From contig NZ_JAAUVN010000001.1 in assembly GCF_012030425.1 (NCBI RefSeq), forward strand, positions 682,001-746,000: a stretch of DNA of 64,000 bases, written 5' to 3'. Below the pieces are notes generated by a model, which saw only the letters and a list, made by a program, of their open reading frames with translations, was not told the DNA's origin and searched no databases. The DNA is from Sphingobacterium sp. B16(2022). GTDB lineage: Bacteria > Bacteroidota > Bacteroidia > Sphingobacteriales > Sphingobacteriaceae. The position numbers and the translations under genes were made by a program. This document shows positions 26,412-36,532 of this stretch, piece by piece (within the stretch, counting starts at the first letter, position 1; each line of letters opens with the position of its first letter).

Positions 26412-27341
26412 ATGAAAAACGAGGTATTAAATATTAAGGGGGTTTGTTTTGGAGAAATTCTTTGGGACAATCTGCCTACAGGAAGAAAATTAGGTGGTGC
26501 TCCGCTAAATGTTGCCTATCACCTCAATAAATTGGGGATTTATACCGATGTGCTTACAAGGGTAGGGAGCGATGCAAATGGTCAGGAAATTGTTTCATTG
26601 TGCCGTGAGCTTTCGATTCCTTTAACATTATTTCAGGAAGATCATATCTTACCTACATCTACAGTAGAAGTCCATATTGATGACAAAAAAGATGTTCGCT
26701 ATGAAATCGTCTATCCCGTCGCTTGGGATCACATTACACTTGGCGAACAAGAATTACAAACAGTTCGTGAAGCAGATTTTTTTGTGTTCGGGAGTTTATC
26801 CACACGAAATGATGTCAGCTACCAGACATTAAAAGGCTTAGTTAAACAAGCAAAGTATAAGATCCTTGATGTCAATCTTCGCGCACCATTTTATACAAAA
26901 GAACGGATTTTTGAATTGATCGGCTATGCTGATTTAGTCAAAATGAATGAAGAAGAATTGGGCTTTGTTTCGGCGTGGTTAGGCTTACCTCCAGATATGA
27001 GCGATCAGTCGAAATCGGAGGCCGTGATGAATCATTTTGCAGTTCCGGAATTGATCGTGACCTATGGCGCCGCGGGTGCAATCTATCATTCTACAGCAGG
27101 ACATTTCAGTCATCATTATCCTGCTCTGAAAGTGGAAGTGAAGGACACAATTGGTAGTGGCGATTCATTTTTAGCCGCTTTTCTATCGTTACGTTGCCGC
27201 AATGACAAGAATATCCCTGCAGAAGAGATATTGGAGTTTGCAGCTACGCTAAGCGGTTATGTTACGCAGAGCAGCGGTGCATGCCCAAATTATGATGCTA
27301 CGGCTATAAATCGATTTGTGTGGCTGAATGAGTTGCAATAA
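26412..27341 (+). CDS. PfkB-family fructokinase
   Basis: A 309-residue sugar kinase that should phosphorylate imported fructose to fructose 6-phosphate. The PfkB signatures are visible: GGAPLNVAYHLNKLG near the N-terminus (substrate and lid region) and DTIGSGDSFLAAFLS near residues 248-262, containing the catalytic Asp. It lies 65 bases behind the porter gene and before the SusC gene on the same strand. Confidence 0.92.
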   Translation: MKNEVLNIKGVCFGEILWDNLPTGRKLGGAPLNVAYHLNKLGIYTDVLTRVGSDANGQEIVSLCRELSIPLTLFQEDHILPTSTVEVHIDDKKDVRYEIVYPVAWDHITLGEQELQTVREADFFVFGSLSTRNDVSYQTLKGLVKQAKYKILDVNLRAPFYTKERIFELIGYADLVKMNEEELGFVSAWLGLPPDMSDQSKSEAVMNHFAVPELIVTYGAAGAIYHSTAGHFSHHYPALKVEVKDTIGSGDSFLAAFLSLRCRNDKNIPAEEILEFAATLSGYVTQSSGACPNYDATAINRFVWLNELQ

Positions 27342-27400
27342 TTAAATTTTACATAAGAAAATCAATCTAAATAATTATCCATTTATAAAATAACCAAATT

Positions 27401-30400
27401 ATGTTTACGAGAGAGAAAATCATGCTGTTTCTGTCTTTGATTCTTTTTTCTGTAGCCAGTTATGCACAGCAGGCAACCATTAAAGGAAGAGTCACAGATA
27501 GTGGAACGGCAGCACCATTAGAAGGTGCATCTTTGATTGCCAGAGGTACGGGGCAGGCAACCAAGACAGATGAAAAAGGAGAATTTACGATCCAGGTATC
27601 CAGTAGCAATCCTACACTTGAAATATCGAATGTAGGCTATACAACACAAACTATCGCAATCGGGGAAAAGAAGTTTGTGGAGATCCGTCTAGTCAGCACA
27701 GAACAAGGGCTTGATGAAGTTGTGGTGACGGGGTACCAGACAGAGCGGAAACGAGATCTCACAGGTGCAGTCAGTGTGGTCAATGTTACAGAAATGATGA
27801 AAGCCCCTGAAAATAATCCCATCAAAGCACTTCAGGGCCGGGTGGCAGGAATGACCGTGACATCTGATGGTAATCCAAGCGGTGCTGCTACAGTGCGTAT
27901 GCGAGGAATCAGCTCAATCAACAGTAGTCAGGACCCATTATATATTATCGATGGGATGCCATCACAGGGTGGTATGCACGAACTGAATTCCAATGACATT
28001 CAAAGTATTCAGGTATTGAAAGATGCTTCATCGGCAAGTATCTATGGTTCTCGTGCTGCCAATGGTGTCATTGTAATTACGACAAAGAAAGGCAAAATTG
28101 GAGCCCCAAAGCTTACATTCGACGCATTTCTAACCAACACCTATTTTAATAACCGTATGAAGGTGCTCAATTCCCTGGAATATGGTCAAGCTTTATGGCA
28201 GGCAACCATGAACAGTGGCGGAAATCCTAATGGTAATAATATTGGATATCAATTTGATTGGAACAATAATGCCAATGGTGATCCACAGTTAAATCATGTG
28301 TACGTTTCTAAATATATTGACCGGGAGCATACCATGTATGCTGCTGATACAGATTGGTTCAATGAAGTTTCCAAACCAGGTTTGCTCCAATCTTATAATG
28401 CGACACTTAGTTCAGCGACAGAAAAATCGAGTTCGTTTTTTTCTTTAGGATATCTGCACAATAACGGTACAATTAAACATACAAGTTTCCAACGGATATC
28501 AGCACGTATGAATACTGACTACAAACTCTTCGACGGTAAGTTGGTTATCGGAGAAAATTTCACGGTCAACAATACGGGTGAAGTTCAAGTACCGGGGGAT
28601 GTCCTCGATCTATCTTTAAAAGCCTTGCCGATTATACCGGTACATACCGTAGACGGAGCAGGATGGGGTGGTCCGTCATTAGGTATGAACGACCGTCATA
28701 ATCCAATGCGTTTACTGTATGATAATCGAAATAATAAATATAATTTTTGGCGTCTATTTGGCAATGTCTATGCCGATCTACAGATCATAAAAGACTTACA
28801 TGTCCGTACCAGTTATGGTATTGATTATAGTAATTTTTACAAACGGAATATGGAGTTTTCTTATCGTTCGGGCTTCATGAACAGCGATCGGAGCGGTGTG
28901 AATATGGAACAGAAGCACGGTATGAAATGGACCTTATCCAATACGGCAACCTATAGGAAAGTTATCGAGAAGCATGCAATTGATTTATTAGCTGGTATGG
29001 AAATGAATCGTCAAAATGATATCAGCTTCAATGCATATACTGCAGGTAATGGTGCTTTTGCCATTGAAACACCTGAATACATGTGGCCAGGTGTAAGTAC
29101 TGGAACAGCAGCAGTAGGTGGCGGTTCAACAGGCTTTTCGCTTCTTTCTTACTTCGGAAAGGCGAATTATGCATACGATGACCGTTACCTTGCTTCCTTT
29201 ACTGTGCGACATGACGGTTCATCAAGATTCGGAAAAAATAACCGTTTTGCAACATTTCCAGCCGTGACCGCAGGATGGCGGATTTCAGGAGAGCGCTTTA
29301 TGGAAGGAACAAAAGGTTATATATCAGATTTAAAACTTCGTGTAGGCTGGGGGCAGACCGGAAATCAAGGAATTGGAGATCTAGCTACTTATGCACTGTT
29401 TGTGCCAGAGTATGGTATTGGCGATCCAACCTGGAATATTATAGACGGGACCGCATACGATCTTTCGGGAACAGGATCGGGAATATTGCCATCAGGATAC
29501 CGTAAAATTCAAACCGAAAATAATGATCTGAAGTGGGAAACAACCACACAGACCAACATTGGGTTAGATTTTTCATTCTTTAATCAGAGTCTATATGGAT
29601 CGATCGACTGGTATGTCAAAGCAACAAAAGACATGTTGATCAATCCTGCCTATATCGGTGTAGTAGGAGAAGGTGGCTACCGTTGGGCGAATGGAGCTTC
29701 GATGGAAAATAAAGGTGTGGACATTTCTGCAGGATATCGTAATAAAACTGCTTTTGGTTTAGACTATGATATAACAGGAGTTTTTTCAGCATATAAAAAT
29801 AAAATTACCCATTTACCAGAAGCAGTTGAAAATTCATATGGTGGCCGTCAGGGTGATAATATCATAGGTCGACCATTAGGCTCATTCTATGGTTATGTGA
29901 CTGATGGAATCTTTCAGAATCAAGATCAGGTCGATGCGCATGTCAATCAGGCAGGTAAAGGTATTGGACGCCTAAGGTATGTAAATGTCTATGATGGCGA
30001 TAGTCAGATTACAGATCTGGACCGTACCTGGATCGGTAGTCCGCACCCCGATTTTTCATACAGTCTAAATATTGCATTGAAATACAAAAGGTTTGATCTA
30101 TCGGCTTACTTTCAGGGAGTACAAGGTATTGATGTTGAAAATTGGTTAAAGAAGCAGACCGATTTTTGGAGTGTTGATGATGTAAACTCCAATAAAGGTA
30201 CCCGCTTACTCAATGCCTGGACGCCACAGAATGCTAATTCTACTATTCCAGCACTGCAGACAGTAAACAATAACGATGAGGGACGTCTATCCAATTATTT
30301 TATAGAAAATGGATCGTATATGAAACTTCGTAATTTATCTCTGGGCTATACATTACCAACAGATGTCGCCTCGCGGTTACGCATGAGCCGTTTACGCATA

Positions 30401-30526
30401 TATGTTACCGGTCAGAATCTATTTACTGTAAAATCAAAGAATTTTACGGGTGTTGATCCTGAAAACGTCGGATGGGGATATCCCATACCGACCACATGGA
30501 CAGCAGGACTTAACATTGGTTTCTAA
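27401..30526 (+). CDS. SusC-like TonB-dependent transporter of the fructan locus
   Basis: A 1041-residue outer-membrane transporter. There is a signal peptide (cleavage near ASYAQQ), a carboxypeptidase-regulatory-like beta domain (ATIKGRVTDSGTAAPLEGAS), a TonB-interacting segment (DEVVVTGYQ), a plug domain with LQGRVAGMTVTSDGNPSGA and IYGSRAANGVIVITTKKG, and a 22-strand barrel ending in TAGLNIGF. It lacks an STN domain, in line with control by the hybrid sensor and not by an anti-sigma factor. It pairs with the SusD gene 34 bases downstream and should import fructan oligosaccharides into the periplasm. Confidence 0.95.
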   Translation: MFTREKIMLFLSLILFSVASYAQQATIKGRVTDSGTAAPLEGASLIARGTGQATKTDEKGEFTIQVSSSNPTLEISNVGYTTQTIAIGEKKFVEIRLVSTEQGLDEVVVTGYQTERKRDLTGAVSVVNVTEMMKAPENNPIKALQGRVAGMTVTSDGNPSGAATVRMRGISSINSSQDPLYIIDGMPSQGGMHELNSNDIQSIQVLKDASSASIYGSRAANGVIVITTKKGKIGAPKLTFDAFLTNTYFNNRMKVLNSLEYGQALWQATMNSGGNPNGNNIGYQFDWNNNANGDPQLNHVYVSKYIDREHTMYAADTDWFNEVSKPGLLQSYNATLSSATEKSSSFFSLGYLHNNGTIKHTSFQRISARMNTDYKLFDGKLVIGENFTVNNTGEVQVPGDVLDLSLKALPIIPVHTVDGAGWGGPSLGMNDRHNPMRLLYDNRNNKYNFWRLFGNVYADLQIIKDLHVRTSYGIDYSNFYKRNMEFSYRSGFMNSDRSGVNMEQKHGMKWTLSNTATYRKVIEKHAIDLLAGMEMNRQNDISFNAYTAGNGAFAIETPEYMWPGVSTGTAAVGGGSTGFSLLSYFGKANYAYDDRYLASFTVRHDGSSRFGKNNRFATFPAVTAGWRISGERFMEGTKGYISDLKLRVGWGQTGNQGIGDLATYALFVPEYGIGDPTWNIIDGTAYDLSGTGSGILPSGYRKIQTENNDLKWETTTQTNIGLDFSFFNQSLYGSIDWYVKATKDMLINPAYIGVVGEGGYRWANGASMENKGVDISAGYRNKTAFGLDYDITGVFSAYKNKITHLPEAVENSYGGRQGDNIIGRPLGSFYGYVTDGIFQNQDQVDAHVNQAGKGIGRLRYVNVYDGDSQITDLDRTWIGSPHPDFSYSLNIALKYKRFDLSAYFQGVQGIDVENWLKKQTDFWSVDDVNSNKGTRLLNAWTPQNANSTIPALQTVNNNDEGRLSNYFIENGSYMKLRNLSLGYTLPTDVASRLRMSRLRIYVTGQNLFTVKSKNFTGVDPENVGWGYPIPTTWTAGLNIGF

Positions 30527-30560
30527 TTAATGAGTGTGTGATTAAAAACAAATTATTCTC

Positions 30561-32243
30561 ATGAAAACAACATTTAATAAAATAATAATAACGGTATTGG
30601 CCGCAGGACTTTTGTCCGGATGTAATAAGTTCTTGGACGAAACACCAAAAGGCGTATTGAGTTCCGATCAGGTGAAGGAGCCTGAAAGATTACTTACAGC
30701 CACTTATGCAGCTTTGGGAAACGATCACTATGATGTTCCATTTAGTTTATGGCCATATGGAACGGTACGATCTGACGATGCCTATAAAGGAGGTTCAGGG
30801 CCTCAAGATATACAGGTCTTTCATTTTCTGGAAACGGCAAACAATATTACACCGACTTTTGATGAAGTAAACCGGCTCTGGTTTCAACTATATGTATCGA
30901 TTTCCCGTGCTAATACCACGATCCGGACGATTCAGGAAATGGGTGATTTTGCGAATAAAGACGAAAAAATGGCAGAAGCAAGATTTCTCCGTGGACACTT
31001 TTATTTTATGCTCAAGATCCTTTTCAAATATGTACCGTATATTGATGAGCAAGTGCCGATAGACAGCTATGAAACGATTGATAACCGAGCGTTAACCAAT
31101 GATGCATTATGGCAGAAGATCGCAGATGATTTTCAATATGCAGCAGATCATTTGCCAGTTGTTCAGACAGAGGTTGGTCGTGCCAGCCGTATTGCTGCTG
31201 CCGCGTACTTAGCAAAAACATATTTGTATAAAGCTTACCGTCAGGACAATCAAGAGCGACATGCAGTCACCAGTATAAATCAGACAGATCTTGAAAAAGT
31301 AGTACAGAGTACAGATATTGTCTTATCCTCAAATCGTACATTAGAAACAGATTTCGGATTTAATTTCCTGCCGGGTCAATATGAAAACGGTACCGAAGCA
31401 CTTTTTTCGATTCAATTTTCCAAAGATGACGGAACGAAATTTGGTCGAGTGAACTTATCTGATGTCCTTTCTGTGCCGATGGGATTGGGGTGCTGTGATT
31501 TCAATAAACCTAGTCAAAGTTTGGTGAATGCCTTCCGTACTACGGGAAAAGGATTGCCTTTGGATAACTATAATACGCTTAATACATTTAATGTTGCGGA
31601 GAAATACGATCCTCGGCTTTTTCATACTGTTGCAATTCCAAATTTACCATATAAATACAGTGCGAAACATGTGTATGAAGAAAGCTGGACCCGTAATCCG
31701 TCGGAATACGCTATGTATGCCTCTTTGAAAGAAAATGTTGATCCAGACTGTGATTGTTTTGTTCCGATGGTACCCTTTTATGCGAATACAAAAAATCGTA
31801 TCGTCATTCGTTTTGCAGATGTATTGTTAATGCGTGCCGAAGCACTTATTGAACTTCACCGTTCCCAAGAAGCACTACCATTGATCAACCAGGTACGCAT
31901 ACGTGCAAAAAACAGTGTGACACTGACGGGCTATGCAACAGATAAGATGCTCATTGAAACGTATAAAAATGGAGAAAATATCATTTGGAACGAAGAAAAT
32001 GCACGGAAAGCCTTACGTTGGGAGCGCCGATTAGAATTGGCCATGGAGAACGGACGTTTTTTTGATCTCGTGCGCTGGGGGATCGCAGGTGAGTCTATGA
32101 ACGCTTATTACGATGTCGAAAAATCACGTAGATCATATTATGCTTCTTCCCATTTTACTGCCGATAAGTATGAGTATCTGCCTATTCCGGAAGCACAGAT
32201 CAGATTGAGTAAATACTTGTATAAGCAGAATGCAGGATATTAA
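30561..32243 (+). CDS. SusD-like surface glycan-binding lipoprotein
   Basis: A 560-residue lipoprotein that caps the SusC transporter at the cell surface. The lipobox is LLSGC (Cys21), followed by NKFLDETPKG, a frequent start of mature SusD proteins. Family segments include EARFLRGHFYFML, YLAKTYLYKAYRQ and the C-terminal RWERRLELAMENGRFFDLVRWG. The gene is adjacent to its SusC partner in the fructan locus. Fructan as ligand is inferred from the GH32 gene and the fructokinase. Confidence 0.95.
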   Translation: MKTTFNKIIITVLAAGLLSGCNKFLDETPKGVLSSDQVKEPERLLTATYAALGNDHYDVPFSLWPYGTVRSDDAYKGGSGPQDIQVFHFLETANNITPTFDEVNRLWFQLYVSISRANTTIRTIQEMGDFANKDEKMAEARFLRGHFYFMLKILFKYVPYIDEQVPIDSYETIDNRALTNDALWQKIADDFQYAADHLPVVQTEVGRASRIAAAAYLAKTYLYKAYRQDNQERHAVTSINQTDLEKVVQSTDIVLSSNRTLETDFGFNFLPGQYENGTEALFSIQFSKDDGTKFGRVNLSDVLSVPMGLGCCDFNKPSQSLVNAFRTTGKGLPLDNYNTLNTFNVAEKYDPRLFHTVAIPNLPYKYSAKHVYEESWTRNPSEYAMYASLKENVDPDCDCFVPMVPFYANTKNRIVIRFADVLLMRAEALIELHRSQEALPLINQVRIRAKNSVTLTGYATDKMLIETYKNGENIIWNEENARKALRWERRLELAMENGRFFDLVRWGIAGESMNAYYDVEKSRRSYYASSHFTADKYEYLPIPEAQIRLSKYLYKQNAGY

Positions 32244-32299
32244 CACTTGTTCATTTTGTGATGGTGAAATGAAGTGGAAAAAAATTAGTTAATGAAAAG

Positions 32300-32400
32300 A
32301 TCCTGAATGTATCCTTTGTAACTGTATAAAGAATATGTTCAGGATAGTTTTCTGCTAAATAAATAGAGACATGAATCAATCAATGCTCGAATGCATTGAT
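32300..32400 (+). promoter_or_regulatory. Two hairpins between SusD and the downstream lipoprotein gene
   Basis: The first is formed by ATCCTGAA near 32300 and TTCAGGAT near 32338; the second by ATCAATGC and GCATTGAT at 32379-32400 with a six-base loop. Neither has a long T tract. They lie in the 183-base gap after susD and could stabilise the upstream mRNA or lower expression of the downstream genes. Confidence 0.5.
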
Positions 32401-32426
32401 ATCACTTGTAAAACAATTATAAATCA

Positions 32427-33050
32427 ATGAAAACATTAAATAATATTATAGGCTTAGGAATTTTCCTGCTCTTTATCGGATTGTTTACATCTTGTAAGGA
32501 GGACTCAGCTACATCGCTCGATTTGAGTTCGGATGTCAATATCCTTTCTTTTAAAGTGGGAAATACAGCAGGCGTTGTCGATAACGAGAAAGGCACAATT
32601 AGTGTACTTGTACCAGCAGGGACGGATCTTTCTGCGGTAAAGCCGAGTATTGCAATACCTGAAAATGCAACTGTCGCCCCAGCTTCTGGAAGTGCTCAGA
32701 ATTTCACCTTTTCTTCAACAACACCGTTAGTTTATCGTGTATATAATGGAAACTTTTTTAATACCTACCAGGTAACAGTTAAGGAGATTATAGCCGAAAT
32801 AACAGCTTTCCGAATAGGTAACAAAGTGGGTATTATTAATCAAGAAAATAAAAGTATCACCATATATCTACCGGTTGGTACAGCTGTAAAAGAACTCAAT
32901 CCCTCAGTAGAATTTACTAATGGAGCAAGTATAGCACCGGGGCAGGGCGGATATGTTGATTTCAGTTCAGCCGTAAAGTATACGCTTACTTATATGGGGC
33001 AAACATTTCCATACACGGTGACTGTAGTTTTGGGCGACGAACCAGGATAA
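32427..33050 (+). CDS. Small lipoprotein with two DUF5018-like repeats
   Basis: A 207-residue lipoprotein (lipobox LFTSC, Cys about 23). The mature part contains two copies of an 80-residue beta domain: NILSFKVGNTAGVVDNEKGT followed by ISVLVPAGTDLSAVKPSI, and ITAFRIGNKVGIINQENKS followed by ITIYLPVGTAVKELNPSVEF. This resembles DUF5018-type domains. It occupies the position of the surface glycan-binding protein (BT1761-like) in known fructan loci but is much shorter and has no visible carbohydrate-binding module. A surface binding or spacer role is inferred. Confidence 0.75.
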   Translation: MKTLNNIIGLGIFLLFIGLFTSCKEDSATSLDLSSDVNILSFKVGNTAGVVDNEKGTISVLVPAGTDLSAVKPSIAIPENATVAPASGSAQNFTFSSTTPLVYRVYNGNFFNTYQVTVKEIIAEITAFRIGNKVGIINQENKSITIYLPVGTAVKELNPSVEFTNGASIAPGQGGYVDFSSAVKYTLTYMGQTFPYTVTVVLGDEPG

Positions 33051-33204
33051 AGAATACGTACACTGCCGCTTTTATAATGCACATATTATAAATCAAAGTT
33101 TGAAACTTTTTTAATGAATCGATTAAAGTTAGCGGAATTAAACGGAGAAATAATAATAAAACAATTAATTTGTATTTGATAAACCTTACAGAAAAATTTA
33201 AATC

Positions 33205-34707
33205 ATGATGAAGAAATTAGCATTTATATTACTAGCACTTCCTTTATTTAGCTACGCACAGACTGGAAGTACGAAACAAGATAAGCAAATGGTACAAGTG
33301 GAAAATTATCGCCCATTATATCATTTTACACCAAAAGAAGGGTGGATGAACGATCCAAATGGAATGGTATATAACAATGGTACTTATCATCTATTCTATC
33401 AGCATAATCCAGATGAACCGAAATGGGGTCCCATGCATTGGGGACATGCTACCAGCACAGATCTTGTGCATTGGGAAGAACAGAAAATAGCACTGTATCC
33501 GGATAGCCTAGGAACCATATTTTCAGGTAGCGCTGTTATTGATAAAGATGATACAGCTGGTTTTGGCAAAGATGCTATGGTCGCGATCTTTACACATCAC
33601 AACCACAAAGAAGAAGACAAGAGAACCGGTTTACATCAATACCAGAGCTTGGCATATAGTTTAGATCAAGGTAAAACTTGGGAAAAGTACAAGGGAAATC
33701 CTGTATTGCCCAATCCTGGAATCTGGGATTTCAGGGATCCAAAGGTGATGTGGCACGAAAAATCGCAGGCATGGATCATGACTTTAGCAACAAAGGACTG
33801 TATCACATTTTATTCCTCTAAAAATCTGAAAGAATGGAAGATGGAAAGTAGTTTCGGAAAAGAAATCGGAGCTCATGGTGGCGTATGGGAATGTCCAGAT
33901 CTGTTCCCAATGACAGATAATGGGGTAACAAAATGGATATTATTGGTCAGTATAAATCCAGGAGGACCAAATGGTGGTTCTGCGACACAGTATTTTGTTG
34001 GAGATTTTGATGGAAAGCATTTCACAACAGATGATACCCAGATTAAGTGGTTGGATTGGGGAACAGATAATTATGCGGGTGTAACCTGGAATAATGTGAA
34101 GGATCGTCATTTATTTATCGGATGGATGAGCAATTGGCAGTATGCGAATGAGGTACCCACATTAAAATGGCGGTCGGCTTCTACGATCGCACGTGAATTA
34201 TCATTGACAAGCATAAATAAACAGTATTATGTAGCAAGTAAACCCGCTAAAGAAATTGAAAATACTTTTAAAATATCGAAAACAATTGCTCCCAAAAAAG
34301 TAAACGAGATTCTGTTAAGTGATCATCTGCCTACAGGATTCCGATTGGACATCAGTAAACTGAAAGTGCAGGATTTTAAGATTATTTTATTCAATAAAGA
34401 AGGAAATGAGCTAACAGTTGGGTATAATAAGGCCAAAGATCAGTATTTTATCAATCGTAGTGAATCTGGAAATATATTGTTTAGTCACGATTTTCCTAAA
34501 AAGCATGTAGCTCCTCGTCTTTCAAAAGAGTCTCAAGTAGACATGAACGTATTTTTTGATGTGACTTCTGTCGAGTTTTTTGCAGATAACGGACTTTCGG
34601 TGATGACAGACATATTTTTCCCTGATAGTCCTATGACCCATTTAAAAATTACAAGCAATGCTCCTTTAGAATATCAAAATATTATTATTTCAGAATATAA
34701 AAAATAG
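33205..34707 (+). CDS. GH32 fructan hydrolase (levanase/inulinase/invertase type)
   Basis: A 500-residue glycoside hydrolase with a normal signal peptide (MMKKLAFILLALPLFSYAQ) and no lipobox, so it should act in the periplasm, probably releasing fructose in exo mode. All three catalytic motifs of GH32 are visible: WMNDPNG with nucleophile Asp50, FRDPK with Asp178, and WECPDLF with acid/base Glu229. The five-blade propeller is followed by a C-terminal beta-sandwich. It is the last gene of the locus. Levan, inulin or sucrose cannot be told apart from sequence. Confidence 0.95.
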   Translation: MMKKLAFILLALPLFSYAQTGSTKQDKQMVQVENYRPLYHFTPKEGWMNDPNGMVYNNGTYHLFYQHNPDEPKWGPMHWGHATSTDLVHWEEQKIALYPDSLGTIFSGSAVIDKDDTAGFGKDAMVAIFTHHNHKEEDKRTGLHQYQSLAYSLDQGKTWEKYKGNPVLPNPGIWDFRDPKVMWHEKSQAWIMTLATKDCITFYSSKNLKEWKMESSFGKEIGAHGGVWECPDLFPMTDNGVTKWILLVSINPGGPNGGSATQYFVGDFDGKHFTTDDTQIKWLDWGTDNYAGVTWNNVKDRHLFIGWMSNWQYANEVPTLKWRSASTIARELSLTSINKQYYVASKPAKEIENTFKISKTIAPKKVNEILLSDHLPTGFRLDISKLKVQDFKIILFNKEGNELTVGYNKAKDQYFINRSESGNILFSHDFPKKHVAPRLSKESQVDMNVFFDVTSVEFFADNGLSVMTDIFFPDSPMTHLKITSNAPLEYQNIIISEYKK

Positions 34708-34755
34708 TCAATTACAGCAATAGACGGCTATAGGAATTAATTTTAGCCAGCTCAG

Positions 34756-34793
34756 AAACGCTTTCTTCATTAGATTGGAGGAAGCGTTTTTTG
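34756..34793 (+). terminator. Terminator of the fructan locus
   Basis: AAACGCTT pairs with AAGCGTTT across an internal loop and is followed by a T tract (TTTTTTGG). It lies 50 bases after the GH32 stop. Confidence 0.8.
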
Positions 34794-34892
34794 GATTTTA
34801 GCATAGGTGTGGCATCAATTTGGTTTATTTACATTCAAAACTTCACTTATCCGCAACTTAGTATTATAAATTTATAATATGTTTAAAATTAG

Positions 34893-34925
34893 AAAAGCCA
34901 GCTTCTATTAAAAAAGCTGGCTTTT
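34893..34925 (-). terminator. Terminator of the TlpA/SusCD operon
   Basis: A perfect 12-bp stem (AAAAGCCAGCTT with its complement) with a nine-base loop lies about 110 bases beyond the stop of the minus-strand TlpA gene. It is flanked by A and T runs and can work in both directions. Confidence 0.8.
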
Positions 34926-35032
34926 GTGATAAAGTGAAAATTTGCAATAATTTTTTAATATTAACCTAGCACAACCGCACCATTGTAGGGTAGTAATTTT
35001 CCCTACTATTTTAATTTTAAATCTAGTATTTT

Positions 35033-36505
35033 TTAACCTTTAAAGGGTTTCTTTGCAGCTTCGATCAACTCCTTCATTTCTAATTTTATATAGTCAACAT
35101 TCGGCGTTGATCCTGTTAAGAAATATCGAATATTTCCTTCCTTATCAATAATAAATTTAGCAGGAATACCTTTCACACCAAATTTGGCAGCCATTACCTC
35201 ACCAGTTTGAGGATCTTTTTGATCATCATAAAGAACTTCAAAAGGATAATTATTTTTTGTTATAAAAGACAACACATTTTCTTTATAATTTTTGTCGCGT
35301 TCCCAAGTATTCATAAACAAGAATTGAACATCTTTATCATTTGCATATGATTCCTGTGCAGCTTTCATCCCCGGAAATGAACGCACACAAGGCTGACACC
35401 AAGTAGCCCAGAAATCAAGAACGACAACTTTTCCTTTTAAACTGGCTAACGATACCTTTTCACCTTTTAAATTGAGCAATTCAAAATTTGGAGCAGGTTT
35501 GAAGGTTGCCATCTCTTTAATATGGTCACGTATGGTCTGTGTTAAAGTTTCTTTTAATGATGCATTAAAATTTTCGTAACCCTGAGCAGATCCGTTCAAT
35601 TCCAAATAGAGTTTTTTAAGATCATTTTCAACAGCAAATTGTCCTTTAGCATATAATTTCGTCAAAATATTGTATGCCTCAAGTTTTCGTCCGGTTCCCA
35701 TCAACGACTTGTAGTAAACCATTGCTAATCCGTCAGCTTGTTCAGGAGCTGCTTTCAGTGCATTTTCTATGTAACCAAGTGCATCGTTATATTTTTTCTG
35801 AGCTACTAAGATATTGACATAAGCAGACATAGAGCTGGCATAACCCATGGAAGCAAATCTTGCTTTATTGTCTTTTTGATCCTCAGGCAGGCTTAGGTAA
35901 TAATAACTGTCATCCATCGCAGTTTTTAGGATCGGTGCTGCGGTGACTGTATCTCCTGCCGATAATAAAATCTGGCCTACGGGTAGATATCCATTGCCAC
36001 GCCAAAATTTTTCTTTCATTTCGCCAAGGTAATGGATAGCTTTAGGGGCATTTCCATCATTTGCAAATCCCTGCGCTAAATTGGCTAAAACATAATCATA
36101 GGTCAAAAGCTCTTCGCTGAAGTTTTTGGACGGCCACTTTTTGTTCAGGTCATTATAAGCTTTTTCTTTCTCCTGGACAGTAGATGCGTTATAAAAAACA
36201 TTGGTAATAAAAGCATCGCGGGTCAGTGATCCCTTAGGATATTTTTTTTTCGCAATAGCTTCTACCGAAACCTGTTGCTGTTCCTTTCCCAATGACCTTA
36301 GGATATTGATTGTTGTACGGAACTCTTGCTCTGTTTTATAGCTCTTAATTTCGGTCAAAAGTACATTTGTAAGCGAATCTTTTTGAGCTATGCTGCCTTT
36401 TTCTATTATAGGGAGATATTTTTGAAATTTGTCTCCTGATGCCTTTTGTGCCATTACATTAGCTAGGGCAAAAGTCAAGGCAATGGTTAAGATTGTTGTT
36501 TTCAT
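35033..36505 (-). CDS. TlpA-like thioredoxin with N-terminal helical repeats
   Basis: A 490-residue periplasmic protein with a signal peptide (cleavage near NVMAQK). Residues about 60-310 are helical TPR-like repeats (KKYNDALGYIENALKAAPEQ). The last 160 residues are a TlpA/AhpC-TSA thioredoxin fold with the redox motif FWATWCQPCVRSFPG (Cys near 367 and 370) and a cis-Pro region in GVKGIPAKFIID. It is the last gene of the ECF sigma/FecR/SusC/SusD operon, 27 bases after SusD. Such partners probably keep periplasmic thiols reduced, or act on imported peptides; the substrate is unknown. Confidence 0.9.
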   Translation of the reverse strand: MKTTILTIALTFALANVMAQKASGDKFQKYLPIIEKGSIAQKDSLTNVLLTEIKSYKTEQEFRTTINILRSLGKEQQQVSVEAIAKKKYPKGSLTRDAFITNVFYNASTVQEKEKAYNDLNKKWPSKNFSEELLTYDYVLANLAQGFANDGNAPKAIHYLGEMKEKFWRGNGYLPVGQILLSAGDTVTAAPILKTAMDDSYYYLSLPEDQKDNKARFASMGYASSMSAYVNILVAQKKYNDALGYIENALKAAPEQADGLAMVYYKSLMGTGRKLEAYNILTKLYAKGQFAVENDLKKLYLELNGSAQGYENFNASLKETLTQTIRDHIKEMATFKPAPNFELLNLKGEKVSLASLKGKVVVLDFWATWCQPCVRSFPGMKAAQESYANDKDVQFLFMNTWERDKNYKENVLSFITKNNYPFEVLYDDQKDPQTGEVMAAKFGVKGIPAKFIIDKEGNIRYFLTGSTPNVDYIKLEMKELIEAAKKPFKG

Positions 36506-36532
36506 TTTTTAATAATCAGTTTAGATAATAAT

